Numbered from the stretch's first letter, positions 1 through 7,059 are shown. The stretch is 7,267 bases of DNA from CAYLJJ01 sp964384025 (GCA_964384025.1 CAYLJJ010000176.1:1-7267); one strand, 5' to 3'. Notes: generated by a model not told the origin, from the sequence alone. Translations and numbers: made by a program.

Positions 1-60
1 GCCCCATGGTAACGTCAGCACCCACTGTCGCACCGGCAGCCCTCCCAGCACCGCGGCTAC
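1..60 (-). mobile_element. Partial IS91-family (Y2) transposase fragment, cut by window edge
   Basis: The minus-strand frame ending at base 1 reads VAAVLGGLPVRQWVLTLPWG. The VLxxLPVRQWVLTLPW pattern closely resembles the segment after the zinc-binding region in IS91-like rolling-circle transposases. The same frame stays open back to 210 without an ATG. The CxxC zinc-finger pattern expected about 20 residues upstream is missing: only scattered Cys appear, in HSCATEIIEIPPPC. The protein therefore looks truncated or rearranged near position 60, or its start has decayed. The rest would lie beyond the window. The identification rests on recalled family motifs only. Confidence 0.45.
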
Positions 61-197
61 ACAAGGCGGGGGTATCTCGATGATTTCTGTCGCGCAGGAA
101 TGCTTGAGGAATCGGGTAGCCCGCGTTCGGTCTATAAGTCGTTTATAACGGACCCTTGACAACTGGGTTCTATTGGGGCGTGGGGCGAGCAGAGACT
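61..197. other. Downstream flank with no clear gene
   Basis: The region between the stop of the downstream gene and the transposase-like motif holds no convincing gene. On the minus strand there are weak complementary segments (ACCC/GGGT around TTGTC; TATAA/TTATA around ACGAC), but neither is followed by a T-run, so I call no terminator. Composition is more G+C-rich than the adjacent gene tip. Confidence 0.4.
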
Positions 198-3100
198 TTA
201 GTTCTCCAATCTAATATATAGTCCTCGGTTAATATGAGGGCCTGGATAGCAACTGTCGCAATATTTATTGTTAGTATCCGAACCACCATGGCCCCAATAT
301 GTGTTCTGGAATTGATATCCGTAGAGGAAACATACTCTACCCGTCGTGCCGTAGCTCTCATCACAGCCGACCATACCGTTAGAGTCCCAGGGACATTCTG
401 TAAATGTATCAGTCTTAATAACTTGAGCACCACCAAAATGTGTCATTGTCTTGTACTCTACTCCACATAGATGTTGGCTGTCATTATTGAGTTCAGAACT
501 CCAAACCCAGTTAGGACCAACATATATATTGGTATATTCATCAATTCCTCTGTTACTCCAGCCTCCACTCTTATACATGAACTGATTGAATGGGATCTGA
601 TTGACAACATCATCAGCGATCTTTCCATGACCACCATCCAAGAGGTTGCTTGTTGTAATAGCATCAGCCAAGTACATACCTGCAAATTTTGAGAAAGAAT
701 TAATCTTAGTCCAACCACCGCCATCTGTGGTCATATCGCAGTAAACCTCAAATGGAGGTCTACCATCTGGTCCATCAGGATCGATCAAGTAAACCCCATC
801 TCCAGTGGATTGACCATTATCTATGATCTCCGAGCAGGATTTTTGGATTAGGGCATCCATATCACACTCTACAAGCTCTCCAGAGTTGCCATCAGGGTTG
901 ATAATATAGGTGCCATTTCCTGTAGATTGGCCACTGAGCAATATATCGAGACATGAAATATTGTTTGCTCTTCGAGCATAGATGCCTCGTTCTATATGTG
1001 GGCCTGGATAACAGCCGTTATTACACCATTGATTGGTTGTACCTGTACCACCATGCCCCCAATAGGTGTTTTCGGATCTATAGCCATATGTAAAGCAGAC
1101 TCGATCTGTTGTACCATGGCTTTCGTCGCATCCAACAGTACCATTTGATTCCCATTGACAATTAGTATAAGTATCAAATTTTGTCACGGCTTCATTACCA
1201 AAGTATGTCGATGTTTTGTAATCTATATCGCATAAGTGTTGGCTATCATCATTGATGCTAGAACTCCAGTTCCAATTTGGTCCAACATGTACATTTGTGA
1301 ATTCATTTACTCCATTTCCGCTCCAGTTTCCGCTCTTATACATAAACTGATTAAACCCGAGTTGATTAATAATAACATCAGATAGTTTGCCATGACCACC
1401 AGATGTAAGATTTTCTGGTGTAATCATAGCATCAGTATACATCCCATCAAACTTAGAGAATGAATTGATCTTTGTCCAACCGCCACCATCTGTAGTCATG
1501 TCACAATAAGTATAAAATGGTATTTCTCCACCTGCTCTGTCTGGATCAATCAAATAAACTCCATTTCCATTAGATTGACCTGTGCTTAGAATTTCAGAAC
1601 AGGAAGGTTGGATTAAATTTTCCATATTACAATATACAGAATATGGAAGGCTTCCTCCAGAACCATCTGGATCTATAATATAGTCTCCATTACCGATTGA
1701 AAAACCATTGAGCAAAATATCAAGGCATGATTCATTGTTAATTGTTCTTATATACAATCCACGATTAAGATGAGGACCTGGATAGCATGTATCATCACAA
1801 TATTTGTTTGATGTAGCTGAACCACCATGCCCCCAATAGGTATTTTGAAATTGATATCCATATAAATAGCAGACACGACCTGTTGAACCATGGCTTTCAT
1901 CGCATCCTACCATACCATTTGTATCCCATGGACAATCCGTAAATACATCAGATTTTATTATTGGAGCATTACTATAATATGTGACGGTTTTATAAGGAAT
2001 ATTGCAAAGATGTTGAGTATTATCATTTAGAATCGAACTCCAACTCCAATCTAAACCAACATTGACATTTGTATGCTCATCCATATTATGGCCACTCCAT
2101 TGACCGCTTTTGTACATAAACTCATTAAAATCAATCTGGTTGATCATATCATCAGATAGTTTTCCATCTCCTCCTACCAGGAGATTCTCTGGAGTGATCT
2201 CATCTGCTATATACATATCTACAAAATCGGAAAAAGAGTTAATCTTTGTCCAACCTCCACCATCTGTGGTCATGTCACAATAAACTTCGAAGGGAGTAAT
2301 TGCACCTGCACCATCAGGATCTATCAGATAGATACCATCACCCTGAGAAAATCCACTGCTCAGGATTGCTGAACAGGAGGAGTTTCTTGCACCACCAGAT
2401 AATGGTTCTCCCAAGGATTGCCAACCACGACCATCAAAAAATCGCATCTTATGGCTGAGAGCATCATAGTATATAGAACCTTGAGCTGCATTATTTGGAG
2501 CAGAATTGGAAGGCACAACACCAAAAGTTCTAACATATAGCTCATCTGTATCAACTCGAATAGCTGATGCTGTTCCTGTAATTTGAGAATCTCCTCCAGA
2601 GATAAGACCATCAACCGAGAGATTTCCACTTGTGCCTGTATTCTGATCCACACGCATCAGCGTGCTTGTTTGAAGACCATCCACTCGATCAGCATCTAGA
2701 GCGGAATCAGTTCCATCAATGGTCAAGAGCAGATTGAGGAGCACAGCAGCCGCAGCAGGATCAGCTGCATTGATGAACTCTGAGCTGTCATGACCATCGA
2801 GGCGTTCAACATCCAGACCCGAACCTTGACCATCAACGGTCAACAACAGATCGAGGAGCCGAGCTGCCGTGGCCGGATCAGCGGCCCTGAAGAGCTCGGC
2901 GCTGTCATGACCATCGAGGCGATCAGCATCCAGGCCGGAGTTGGCTCCATCGCTGCTCAGGAGCAGCTCGATAAGCTGAGCAGCGGTGCGGATAAAGGCG
3001 CCGCTGTCATGGCCATCTAGATCATCAGCATCCAGACCAGAGTCGGCCCCATCGGCGTCTAGGATCAGGAGCATGACCTGGTCGCCGCCTTGTAAGAAGG

Positions 3101-3656
3101 CCGCAGCATCAATCCCATCGAGGGTGTCTGCGTCGAGACCTGAGCTTGTTCCATCAACGGCTTTGATCGCTGTTAGGATCGCCTGAGGCGTGTCATAGCC
3201 TACACCATCATTGGCGCCGGGTACTGGAGGCCCTACCCAGTTGCCGGTCTCATCGATGACCTGTTGACCACCCACCTGGATGCTATGAGGGCTGATATCT
3301 CCCACTGCATCCTGGGCTATCAGCGCATAAGGAGCACTGGCCAACTGTGCCCGAGGCAGCAGCTCAACGCCATCAATCGCTACACCCAAGAAGCGCGGGG
3401 AGCTATCGAAGGCTCCGCCAAAGGCGGTTTGGCTACCCAGCAGCAGGCTATAGTAGCCGCTATTGAGGTTGAGGTTGTGCTCCTCAAACCACAGCGCTGC
3501 TCCACCCTGCTCCTGTTCATAGAGGCTAAAACGGAGCTGAGCAGCTCCCTCGTGTGGGACGCCTTCTGCGTCGGTGATAAAGCCCTCCTGATGTATTGCC
3601 GCTGGTATTGCCGGGCTGGTATTGGGCAGGAAGAAGAGCAGGATGATCCATCGCAT
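198..3656 (-). CDS. Exported fibre-like protein with three fibrinogen-like domains
   Basis: A 1152-residue protein. The start is ATG at 3656, four bases after a GAGGT Shine-Dalgarno, and the stop is TAA at 198-200. Residues 1-16 form a signal peptide (MRWIILLFFL core, likely cleavage after SPA), so the product is exported. Residues about 20-115 match the N-terminal domain common in bacterial fibre-like exported proteins (HQEGFITDAEGVPHEGAAQL, then SLYEQEQGGAALW, LPRAQLASAPYALIA). Five LDADxLDG repeats occupy about 166-334, and a collar-like segment (GSIYYD, MRFFDGRGWQSL) ends near 416. Three full fibrinogen-like domains follow at about 427-637, 684-895 and 939-1150, each starting SC-x-(A/E)-I and carrying YCDMTTDGGGWTKINSFS. 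Mini-modules at about 643-680 and 900-936 repeat only the first subdomain. Each full domain has eight Cys and each mini-module two; the stalk has none. The GGGWT signature resembles intelectins and FReD lectins, so glycan binding at the cell surface or in a released fibre is inferred. The stalk is shared with the upstream gene. Gene identity is not recognised. Confidence 0.93.
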   Translation of the reverse strand: MRWIILLFFLPNTSPAIPAAIHQEGFITDAEGVPHEGAAQLRFSLYEQEQGGAALWFEEHNLNLNSGYYSLLLGSQTAFGGAFDSSPRFLGVAIDGVELLPRAQLASAPYALIAQDAVGDISPHSIQVGGQQVIDETGNWVGPPVPGANDGVGYDTPQAILTAIKAVDGTSSGLDADTLDGIDAAAFLQGGDQVMLLILDADGADSGLDADDLDGHDSGAFIRTAAQLIELLLSSDGANSGLDADRLDGHDSAELFRAADPATAARLLDLLLTVDGQGSGLDVERLDGHDSSEFINAADPAAAAVLLNLLLTIDGTDSALDADRVDGLQTSTLMRVDQNTGTSGNLSVDGLISGGDSQITGTASAIRVDTDELYVRTFGVVPSNSAPNNAAQGSIYYDALSHKMRFFDGRGWQSLGEPLSGGARNSSCSAILSSGFSQGDGIYLIDPDGAGAITPFEVYCDMTTDGGGWTKINSFSDFVDMYIADEITPENLLVGGDGKLSDDMINQIDFNEFMYKSGQWSGHNMDEHTNVNVGLDWSWSSILNDNTQHLCNIPYKTVTYYSNAPIIKSDVFTDCPWDTNGMVGCDESHGSTGRVCYLYGYQFQNTYWGHGGSATSNKYCDDTCYPGPHLNRGLYIRTINNESCLDILLNGFSIGNGDYIIDPDGSGGSLPYSVYCNMENLIQPSCSEILSTGQSNGNGVYLIDPDRAGGEIPFYTYCDMTTDGGGWTKINSFSKFDGMYTDAMITPENLTSGGHGKLSDVIINQLGFNQFMYKSGNWSGNGVNEFTNVHVGPNWNWSSSINDDSQHLCDIDYKTSTYFGNEAVTKFDTYTNCQWESNGTVGCDESHGTTDRVCFTYGYRSENTYWGHGGTGTTNQWCNNGCYPGPHIERGIYARRANNISCLDILLSGQSTGNGTYIINPDGNSGELVECDMDALIQKSCSEIIDNGQSTGDGVYLIDPDGPDGRPPFEVYCDMTTDGGGWTKINSFSKFAGMYLADAITTSNLLDGGHGKIADDVVNQIPFNQFMYKSGGWSNRGIDEYTNIYVGPNWVWSSELNNDSQHLCGVEYKTMTHFGGAQVIKTDTFTECPWDSNGMVGCDESYGTTGRVCFLYGYQFQNTYWGHGGSDTNNKYCDSCYPGPHINRGLYIRLEN
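207..2378 (-). repeat. Tandem array: three full fibrinogen-like modules and two mini-modules
   Basis: Full modules are at plus positions 1746-2378, 972-1607 and 207-842. Mini-modules are at 1617-1730 and 849-959. First cysteines fall at residues 428, 686 and 941, so the period is 258 then 255 residues (774 and 765 bp). Each full module has eight cysteines in the same order; the first has 428, 460, 551, 575, 585, 596, 620 and 624. Module ends share YWGHGG, then CYPGPH-x-x-RG-x-Y-x-R. The first and third modules look closer to each other than to the second (YGYQFQNTYWGHGG against YGYRSENTYWGHGG). The DNA copies are clearly diverged, so the amplification is not recent. Confidence 0.9.
2655..3161 (-). 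repeat. Five LDADxLDG stalk repeats (downstream gene)
   Basis: Codons 167-334, with the same unit starts (172, 206, 240, 279, 318) and the same 34/34/39/39 spacing as in the paralogue. Variants include SGLDADTLDG, SGLDVERLDG and SALDADRVDG. The identical register shows the repeat number was fixed before the two genes diverged. Confidence 0.85.
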
Positions 3657-3665
3657 GATGACCTC
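3657..3665 (-). promoter_or_regulatory. Shine-Dalgarno of the downstream gene
   Basis: GAGGT at 3661-3665 with a four-base spacer (CATC) to ATG at 3656-3654. It fixes the start immediately before the signal peptide. Confidence 0.75.
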
Positions 3666-3687
3666 GAATTGCAGTCTTTGTGGAAGA

Positions 3688-3701
3688 ACCCATAAATGGG
3701 T
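3688..3701. repeat. Short palindrome between the two genes
   Basis: ACCCATAAATGGGT is fully self-complementary over its 14 bases (six-base arms around AA... read as ACCCAT/ATGGGT). It lies 32-45 bp upstream of the downstream gene's ATG. It may be an operator or a small RNA hairpin near the ribosome binding site. There is no T-run after it. Confidence 0.3.
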
Positions 3702-3705
3702 ATTG

Positions 3706-3763
3706 AAGAGAGAAGCTTTAAAATCCAGGTTGTGAGATTGCTAAAGATTACTTATTCTCTCTT
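3706..3763. repeat. Separated inverted repeat at the end of the upstream gene
   Basis: AAGAGAGAA at 3706-3714 is complementary to TTCTCTCTT at 3755-3763, with a 40-base spacer. The outer arm touches the TAA stop of the upstream gene. A long-loop stem in the intergenic mRNA is possible. It does not look like a standard intrinsic terminator. Confidence 0.2.
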
Positions 3764-6700
3764 TATCGCACCCAAACTTGTCCCCATGTTACTGTATTAC
3801 ACCAGCCTCGATGAAATGGAGCAAGATGATCTGTATGTACACCAAGGCCCTCACCACCATTGTAACAGCTGCTATCACCTAGGAATCCTCTCTCAGCGCC
3901 TTGATAACCGAATGCCCAGATATATTGATCGCGATTATACCACCAATGTCCACCCTGACGCCATGTTGGTGTATCGGTAAAGAGGTTTGCAACTTGCTGA
4001 TTGCATTCTGCGCTTAGGTTCGCTTCTTTAGTTGCCATTTGGAATACACAATCACCCCGATGGAAGCTCTGTGCGCCGAGTGTACCCGGACCACTATCTC
4101 CACTACCTGGTGTCACTACTAAATAGCCTATGCTGTTATCATTAGTATTTTTAATAAGATTAATCATTTCATCGCTAAACTTATATAGAATATTATTCGG
4201 TGGCTGATTTGGACCGATTGAAGCCAGGACTTCTGGAGAATAACTGTTCCTAGTGGCAATATCCGCAAGATTTTTGCCAATACCTGCTGAGAGTACAAGT
4301 GTCCAACCACCTCCATTGTGATCCATGTCACAATATACAGGAAATGGATCGAGCCCTTGATCATTTCCATCTACATCGATAAAATATATGCTACTCCCAA
4401 ATGATTTGCCATTATTTAATATATCTAAGCAAGAGCTGCCAACTGCTGTATTGTTATATTGAACCTGAGCCTTAATTCTATTCGGGTTGGGGCCTGTAAA
4501 CTCCATGCATGTAGTACCTGCCGTATGAATGTCAGTAATAGCATGATCCCATGCTATCGGATAACCGCCTTCCCAATTATATTGCCCAAATGCAGCAAAA
4601 GCTCGACCATTGTTGTCCCAATCTGATCCAGTCATATCGAGTGTTCCATCTTTGTTTACATCCCATATGGCTAGATCATACCATGAACTGGTCACATTAT
4701 TTGGGGTCCAACCAGCGGGTATAAATGCAGCACCATTTTCAAATGATCGAGCCTCTCCATTCGATCTATAAAACAAAGGATTACGGCTTGATTTATGCGT
4801 AAATAGATCATCATCTCCATCATGATCAGCATCAGCGACTGCAATGCCATGTATATCTGAATGAGCAGCACCACTATTACTGACTGCTTCAGGCGCAGAA
4901 AAATTACCTGATCCATCTCCCCAATAAACACACATACTGCAAGTTGAATTATGACCACCAATGATAAAATCCATATTGTCATCACCATCAAAATCGCCTG
5001 CAATAGCACGCCTAGTCCAATCGCAGTTACTGCATTGACCCAACACAGGACCTTGTGTAAAGCTACCATCACCGTTGTTAAAGTAGATGCGTGGAGATGG
5101 CGTAGTATTATATCCAAAGTTGCTTATCATATCGAGATGCCCATCTTCATTGAAATCAGCAGCATCAACTCCATTCCAATTACCATCGCTGTCAAAAGTT
5201 TGCACTTTAGTAAATCTTTCAGATCCATCATTTTCCCAAACACTAAGACCATGAGTCCCATTATCATCATGCGTAATCGCAAAATCATAATCACTATCAT
5301 TATCCTTATCAAAGATAACAACATCACTGTTTTCATAACCAGTGCCAATTTCAGTGAAAATTCCGAAAGTTTCATCATAGTTATTATAGGCCCACCAGAA
5401 ACTATTGGGTGCCGCATCTGAGCTGGCGTGGATCACGAATTCTTTGGGCATATCATGTACGACTCCACCCGAACCCAGCTTGAGATGGTAAGTGATCGCA
5501 GTTCCCTTGGCGTTCATGCCAGCGCCTCCAAGCTTCCAGCGCAACATCGCCTTGCGGTTGTTATCGAGCCAGCGAACTACATCAGAGGGCACCTCAACCC
5601 CATCTCGAAACACCTGGATCGCGACGGGCTGGGTATTATCGATCCCCAACCTTGAGAAATCGATCAGCTGCTCAACTACGGTGTTGGGGTGACGCATCGT
5701 GTAGCCTGTGTTTGCCAAGATGACGATCTCTGAAGCCCCTTCTGGAGCGGTGTTATGTATGGATTGCCAGGTTGTGCCATCAAAGAACTTGATCTCACCG
5801 CTTGTGCTATCGAAGTACATTGAGCCCTCTCCCGCCTGTTCTGGAGCTGTATTTTGCGGAAGAAGCCGAATCATCTTGGCCTGAATCTCTTCAGCTTCGA
5901 TTCGACTGGCTACGAGGGTACCCGTAAGTCGAAGCTCACTCCCAGATAAGATACCATCCACCGAAAGGTCACCGGTGGTTCCAGTGTTCTGATCCACGCG
6001 CATGAACTTACTGGCGTGAAGCCCATCTACCAGATCCGCGTCAAGGCCCGAGCCATCTCCATCAACCGTGAGCAGCAGGCTGAGGATCTCAGCAGCGGCT
6101 GCTGGATCAGCAGCCTTGAGAAAAGCTTCAGCGCTGAGTCCGTCCAGAGCGTCAGCATCTAGGCCTGAACCAACTCCATCAACAGTCAGCAACAGGTTGA
6201 GGAGTTGGGTAGCTGTAGCGGGATCGGTGGCGTTAAGGAACTCAGTGCTGTCATGACCATCCAAACGGTCTGCATCCAAACCTGAATCGCTCCCATCAGT
6301 GGTCAAGAGCAACTCGATCAGCTGAGCAGCAGTACGGATAAAGGCGCTACTGTCATGACCATCCAGGCGATCAGCATTTAGGCCGGAACCGCTCCCATCA
6401 GCGGCTAGGACCAGAGCCATGACCTGTTCACCATTCTGTAGGAACGCTGCACTGTTGATACCATCAAGGGTATCAGCATCCAGGCCCGAACCAGCTCCAT
6501 CAACGCTCTTAATGGCCGCTAAAGCAGCCTGAGGTGTGTCATAACCCACACCATCGCCAGCCCCGGGGACTGGAGGCCCTACCCAATTGCCGGCCTCATC
6601 AATGATCTGTTGGCCGCCCACATGGATGCTGTGAGGGTTGATATCCCCCACTACATCCTGAGCTATTAAGGCATAAGGAACGCTGGCCAACTGTGCCCGA

Positions 6701-7002
6701 GGCAGCAGTTCGACGCCATCAATCGTTACACCCAAGAAGCGCGGGGAGGCGTCAAAGGCTCCTGCAAAGGCGGTTTGGTTACCGAGCAGCAGGCTATAAT
6801 AACCGGCGTTGAGGTTGAGGTTATGCTCCTCAAACCACAGCGCTGCTCCACCTTGCTCCTGCTCATAGAGGCTAAAGCGAAGCTGAGCAGCTCCCTCATG
6901 CGGAACGCCTTCTGCGTCGGTAATAAAGCCTTCCTGGTGTATCGTCACCGGTATTGCCAGCCCGATACTGGGCAAAAGTAAAAGTAGAGCGATCCATCGC
7001 AT
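3763..7002 (-). CDS. Exported fibre-like protein with FG-GAP repeats and a fibrinogen-like domain
   Basis: A 1079-residue protein, with ATG at 7002 preferred and TAA at 3763-3765. An in-frame ATG at 7044 would put 14 non-hydrophobic residues ahead of the signal peptide. The 7002 start has GAGGT five bases upstream and matches the paralogue's MRW start exactly. Residues 1-16 are a signal peptide (likely cleavage after GLA). Residues 20-115 are the fibre-type N-terminal domain, 166-334 hold five LDADxLDG repeats, and about 385-415 is a collar-like segment (GSMYFD, KFFDGTTWQSI). Residues about 420-530 are a beta-rich region of unknown family, faintly like domains that join stalks to tips. Five FG-GAP-type calcium loops follow at 565-573, 616-624, 670-678, 724-732 and 781-789 (for example DFNEDGHLD, DFDGDDNMD), suggesting a partial or degenerate beta-propeller. 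Residues about 856-1079 are a fibrinogen-like domain (SSCLDIL, PFPVYCDM, GGGWTLVLS, GGHWWYN) ending at VWVR. Binding of glycans or host/prey surfaces is inferred. It lies 106 bp upstream of its paralogue, possibly in one operon. Confidence 0.93.
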   Translation of the reverse strand: MRWIALLLLLPSIGLAIPVTIHQEGFITDAEGVPHEGAAQLRFSLYEQEQGGAALWFEEHNLNLNAGYYSLLLGNQTAFAGAFDASPRFLGVTIDGVELLPRAQLASVPYALIAQDVVGDINPHSIHVGGQQIIDEAGNWVGPPVPGAGDGVGYDTPQAALAAIKSVDGAGSGLDADTLDGINSAAFLQNGEQVMALVLAADGSGSGLNADRLDGHDSSAFIRTAAQLIELLLTTDGSDSGLDADRLDGHDSTEFLNATDPATATQLLNLLLTVDGVGSGLDADALDGLSAEAFLKAADPAAAAEILSLLLTVDGDGSGLDADLVDGLHASKFMRVDQNTGTTGDLSVDGILSGSELRLTGTLVASRIEAEEIQAKMIRLLPQNTAPEQAGEGSMYFDSTSGEIKFFDGTTWQSIHNTAPEGASEIVILANTGYTMRHPNTVVEQLIDFSRLGIDNTQPVAIQVFRDGVEVPSDVVRWLDNNRKAMLRWKLGGAGMNAKGTAITYHLKLGSGGVVHDMPKEFVIHASSDAAPNSFWWAYNNYDETFGIFTEIGTGYENSDVVIFDKDNDSDYDFAITHDDNGTHGLSVWENDGSERFTKVQTFDSDGNWNGVDAADFNEDGHLDMISNFGYNTTPSPRIYFNNGDGSFTQGPVLGQCSNCDWTRRAIAGDFDGDDNMDFIIGGHNSTCSMCVYWGDGSGNFSAPEAVSNSGAAHSDIHGIAVADADHDGDDDLFTHKSSRNPLFYRSNGEARSFENGAAFIPAGWTPNNVTSSWYDLAIWDVNKDGTLDMTGSDWDNNGRAFAAFGQYNWEGGYPIAWDHAITDIHTAGTTCMEFTGPNPNRIKAQVQYNNTAVGSSCLDILNNGKSFGSSIYFIDVDGNDQGLDPFPVYCDMDHNGGGWTLVLSAGIGKNLADIATRNSYSPEVLASIGPNQPPNNILYKFSDEMINLIKNTNDNSIGYLVVTPGSGDSGPGTLGAQSFHRGDCVFQMATKEANLSAECNQQVANLFTDTPTWRQGGHWWYNRDQYIWAFGYQGAERGFLGDSSCYNGGEGLGVHTDHLAPFHRGWCNTVTWGQVWVR
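3766..4437 (-). other. Divergent C-terminal fibrinogen-like domain of the upstream gene
   Basis: Codons 856-1079. The N-terminal signature SSCLDIL, then PFPVYCDM and GGGWTLVLS, matches fibrinogen/intelectin-like domains. Later GGHWWYN recalls the WWY segment of fibrinogen domains. It has six cysteines (858, 891, 985, 1000, 1046, 1068) against eight per full module in the paralogue. Its FGYQG...GGEG-type C-terminal half differs strongly from the paralogue's YWGHGG...CYPGPH half, so a different ligand is likely. Confidence 0.85.
4636..5322 (-). other. FG-GAP/VCBS-type calcium-loop repeat region
   Basis: Codons 561-789 of the upstream gene. Five Asp-rich loops of the pattern D-x-(D/N)-x-D-G-x-x-D sit at 565-573, 616-624, 670-678, 724-732 and 781-789, spaced 51-57 residues. 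This spacing fits blades of an integrin-like propeller. Usual propellers have about seven blades, so two may be degenerate here or the array may be shorter. The region also carries CSNC (657-660) and CSMC (688-691). Confidence 0.85.
6001..6507 (-). repeat. Five LDADxLDG stalk repeats (upstream gene)
   Basis: Codons 167-334. The core SGL(D/N)AD-x-(L/V)DG begins at residues 172, 206, 240, 279 and 318, so unit lengths are 34, 34, 39 and 39 residues (102 or 117 bp). The longer units add five residues (type AADPA) before the leucine-rich LLxLLLT segment. Each unit alternates an Asp/Gly turn with a short Leu/Ala segment. Similar LDG motifs are frequent in phage tail-fibre and bacterial fibre proteins, so a repetitive trimeric or beta-rich stalk is inferred. 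Confidence 0.85.
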
Positions 7003-7012
7003 GGTTGACCTC
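7003..7012 (-). promoter_or_regulatory. Shine-Dalgarno of the upstream gene
   Basis: GAGGT at 7008-7012 with a five-base spacer (CAACC) to ATG at 7002-7000. It supports the internal ATG over the in-frame ATG at 7044, and mirrors the site of the paralogue. Confidence 0.75.
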
Positions 7013-7059
7013 AGGATAATTTCAGCGACCGCAGAAGAATACACAGATACAGGAGATTA

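Larger units (their letters stand above)
2607..3665 (-). repeat. Duplicated stalk-coding block, copy in the downstream gene
   Basis: Partner of 5953-7012, with the two start codons 3346 bp apart. The most conserved part encodes the N-terminal domain (residues 21-160). Substitutions concentrate in the signal peptide and in the LDADxLDG repeats. The block is G+C-rich relative to the rest of the gene (about 62% in sampled lines 3301-3420). Confidence 0.9.
5953..7012 (-). repeat. Duplicated stalk-coding block, copy in the upstream gene
   Basis: Covers the Shine-Dalgarno and codons 1-350 of the upstream gene. It aligns without gaps to 2607-3665. I count 275 of 350 identical residues by eye, and residues 21-160 are about 91% identical. 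Similarity weakens after residue 350 (LSVDG) but the alignment stays in register to WQS near 412-415. Similarity starts at the ribosome binding site (GACCTC on the plus strand) and I see none further upstream. Confidence 0.9.

Noticed and set aside
2655..3161. Regularly spaced short repeats resembling a CRISPR array
   Set aside because: The period is a multiple of three, the repeats are imperfect and the whole stretch is open coding sequence for the LDADxLDG stalk.
3264..3695. Plus-strand open frame of 143 codons
   Set aside because: It lies antisense to the conserved signal-peptide and N-terminal domain of the downstream gene. A matching plus-strand frame with similar peptides (6775-6981) exists antisense to the paralogue, as expected of a shadow.
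3688..3701. Intrinsic terminator between the two genes
   Set aside because: The palindrome is short with almost no loop and is not followed by a T-run on the minus strand.
4951..5421. Plus-strand open frame of 156 codons
   Set aside because: It is antisense to the FG-GAP region. Its Ile/Thr/Ser-rich composition is what the reverse complement of Asp/Asn-rich codons gives.
7003..7044. Longer start for the upstream gene at ATG 7044
   Set aside because: It would add 14 residues before the hydrophobic signal peptide. The ATG at 7002 has a Shine-Dalgarno and matches the paralogue's start.
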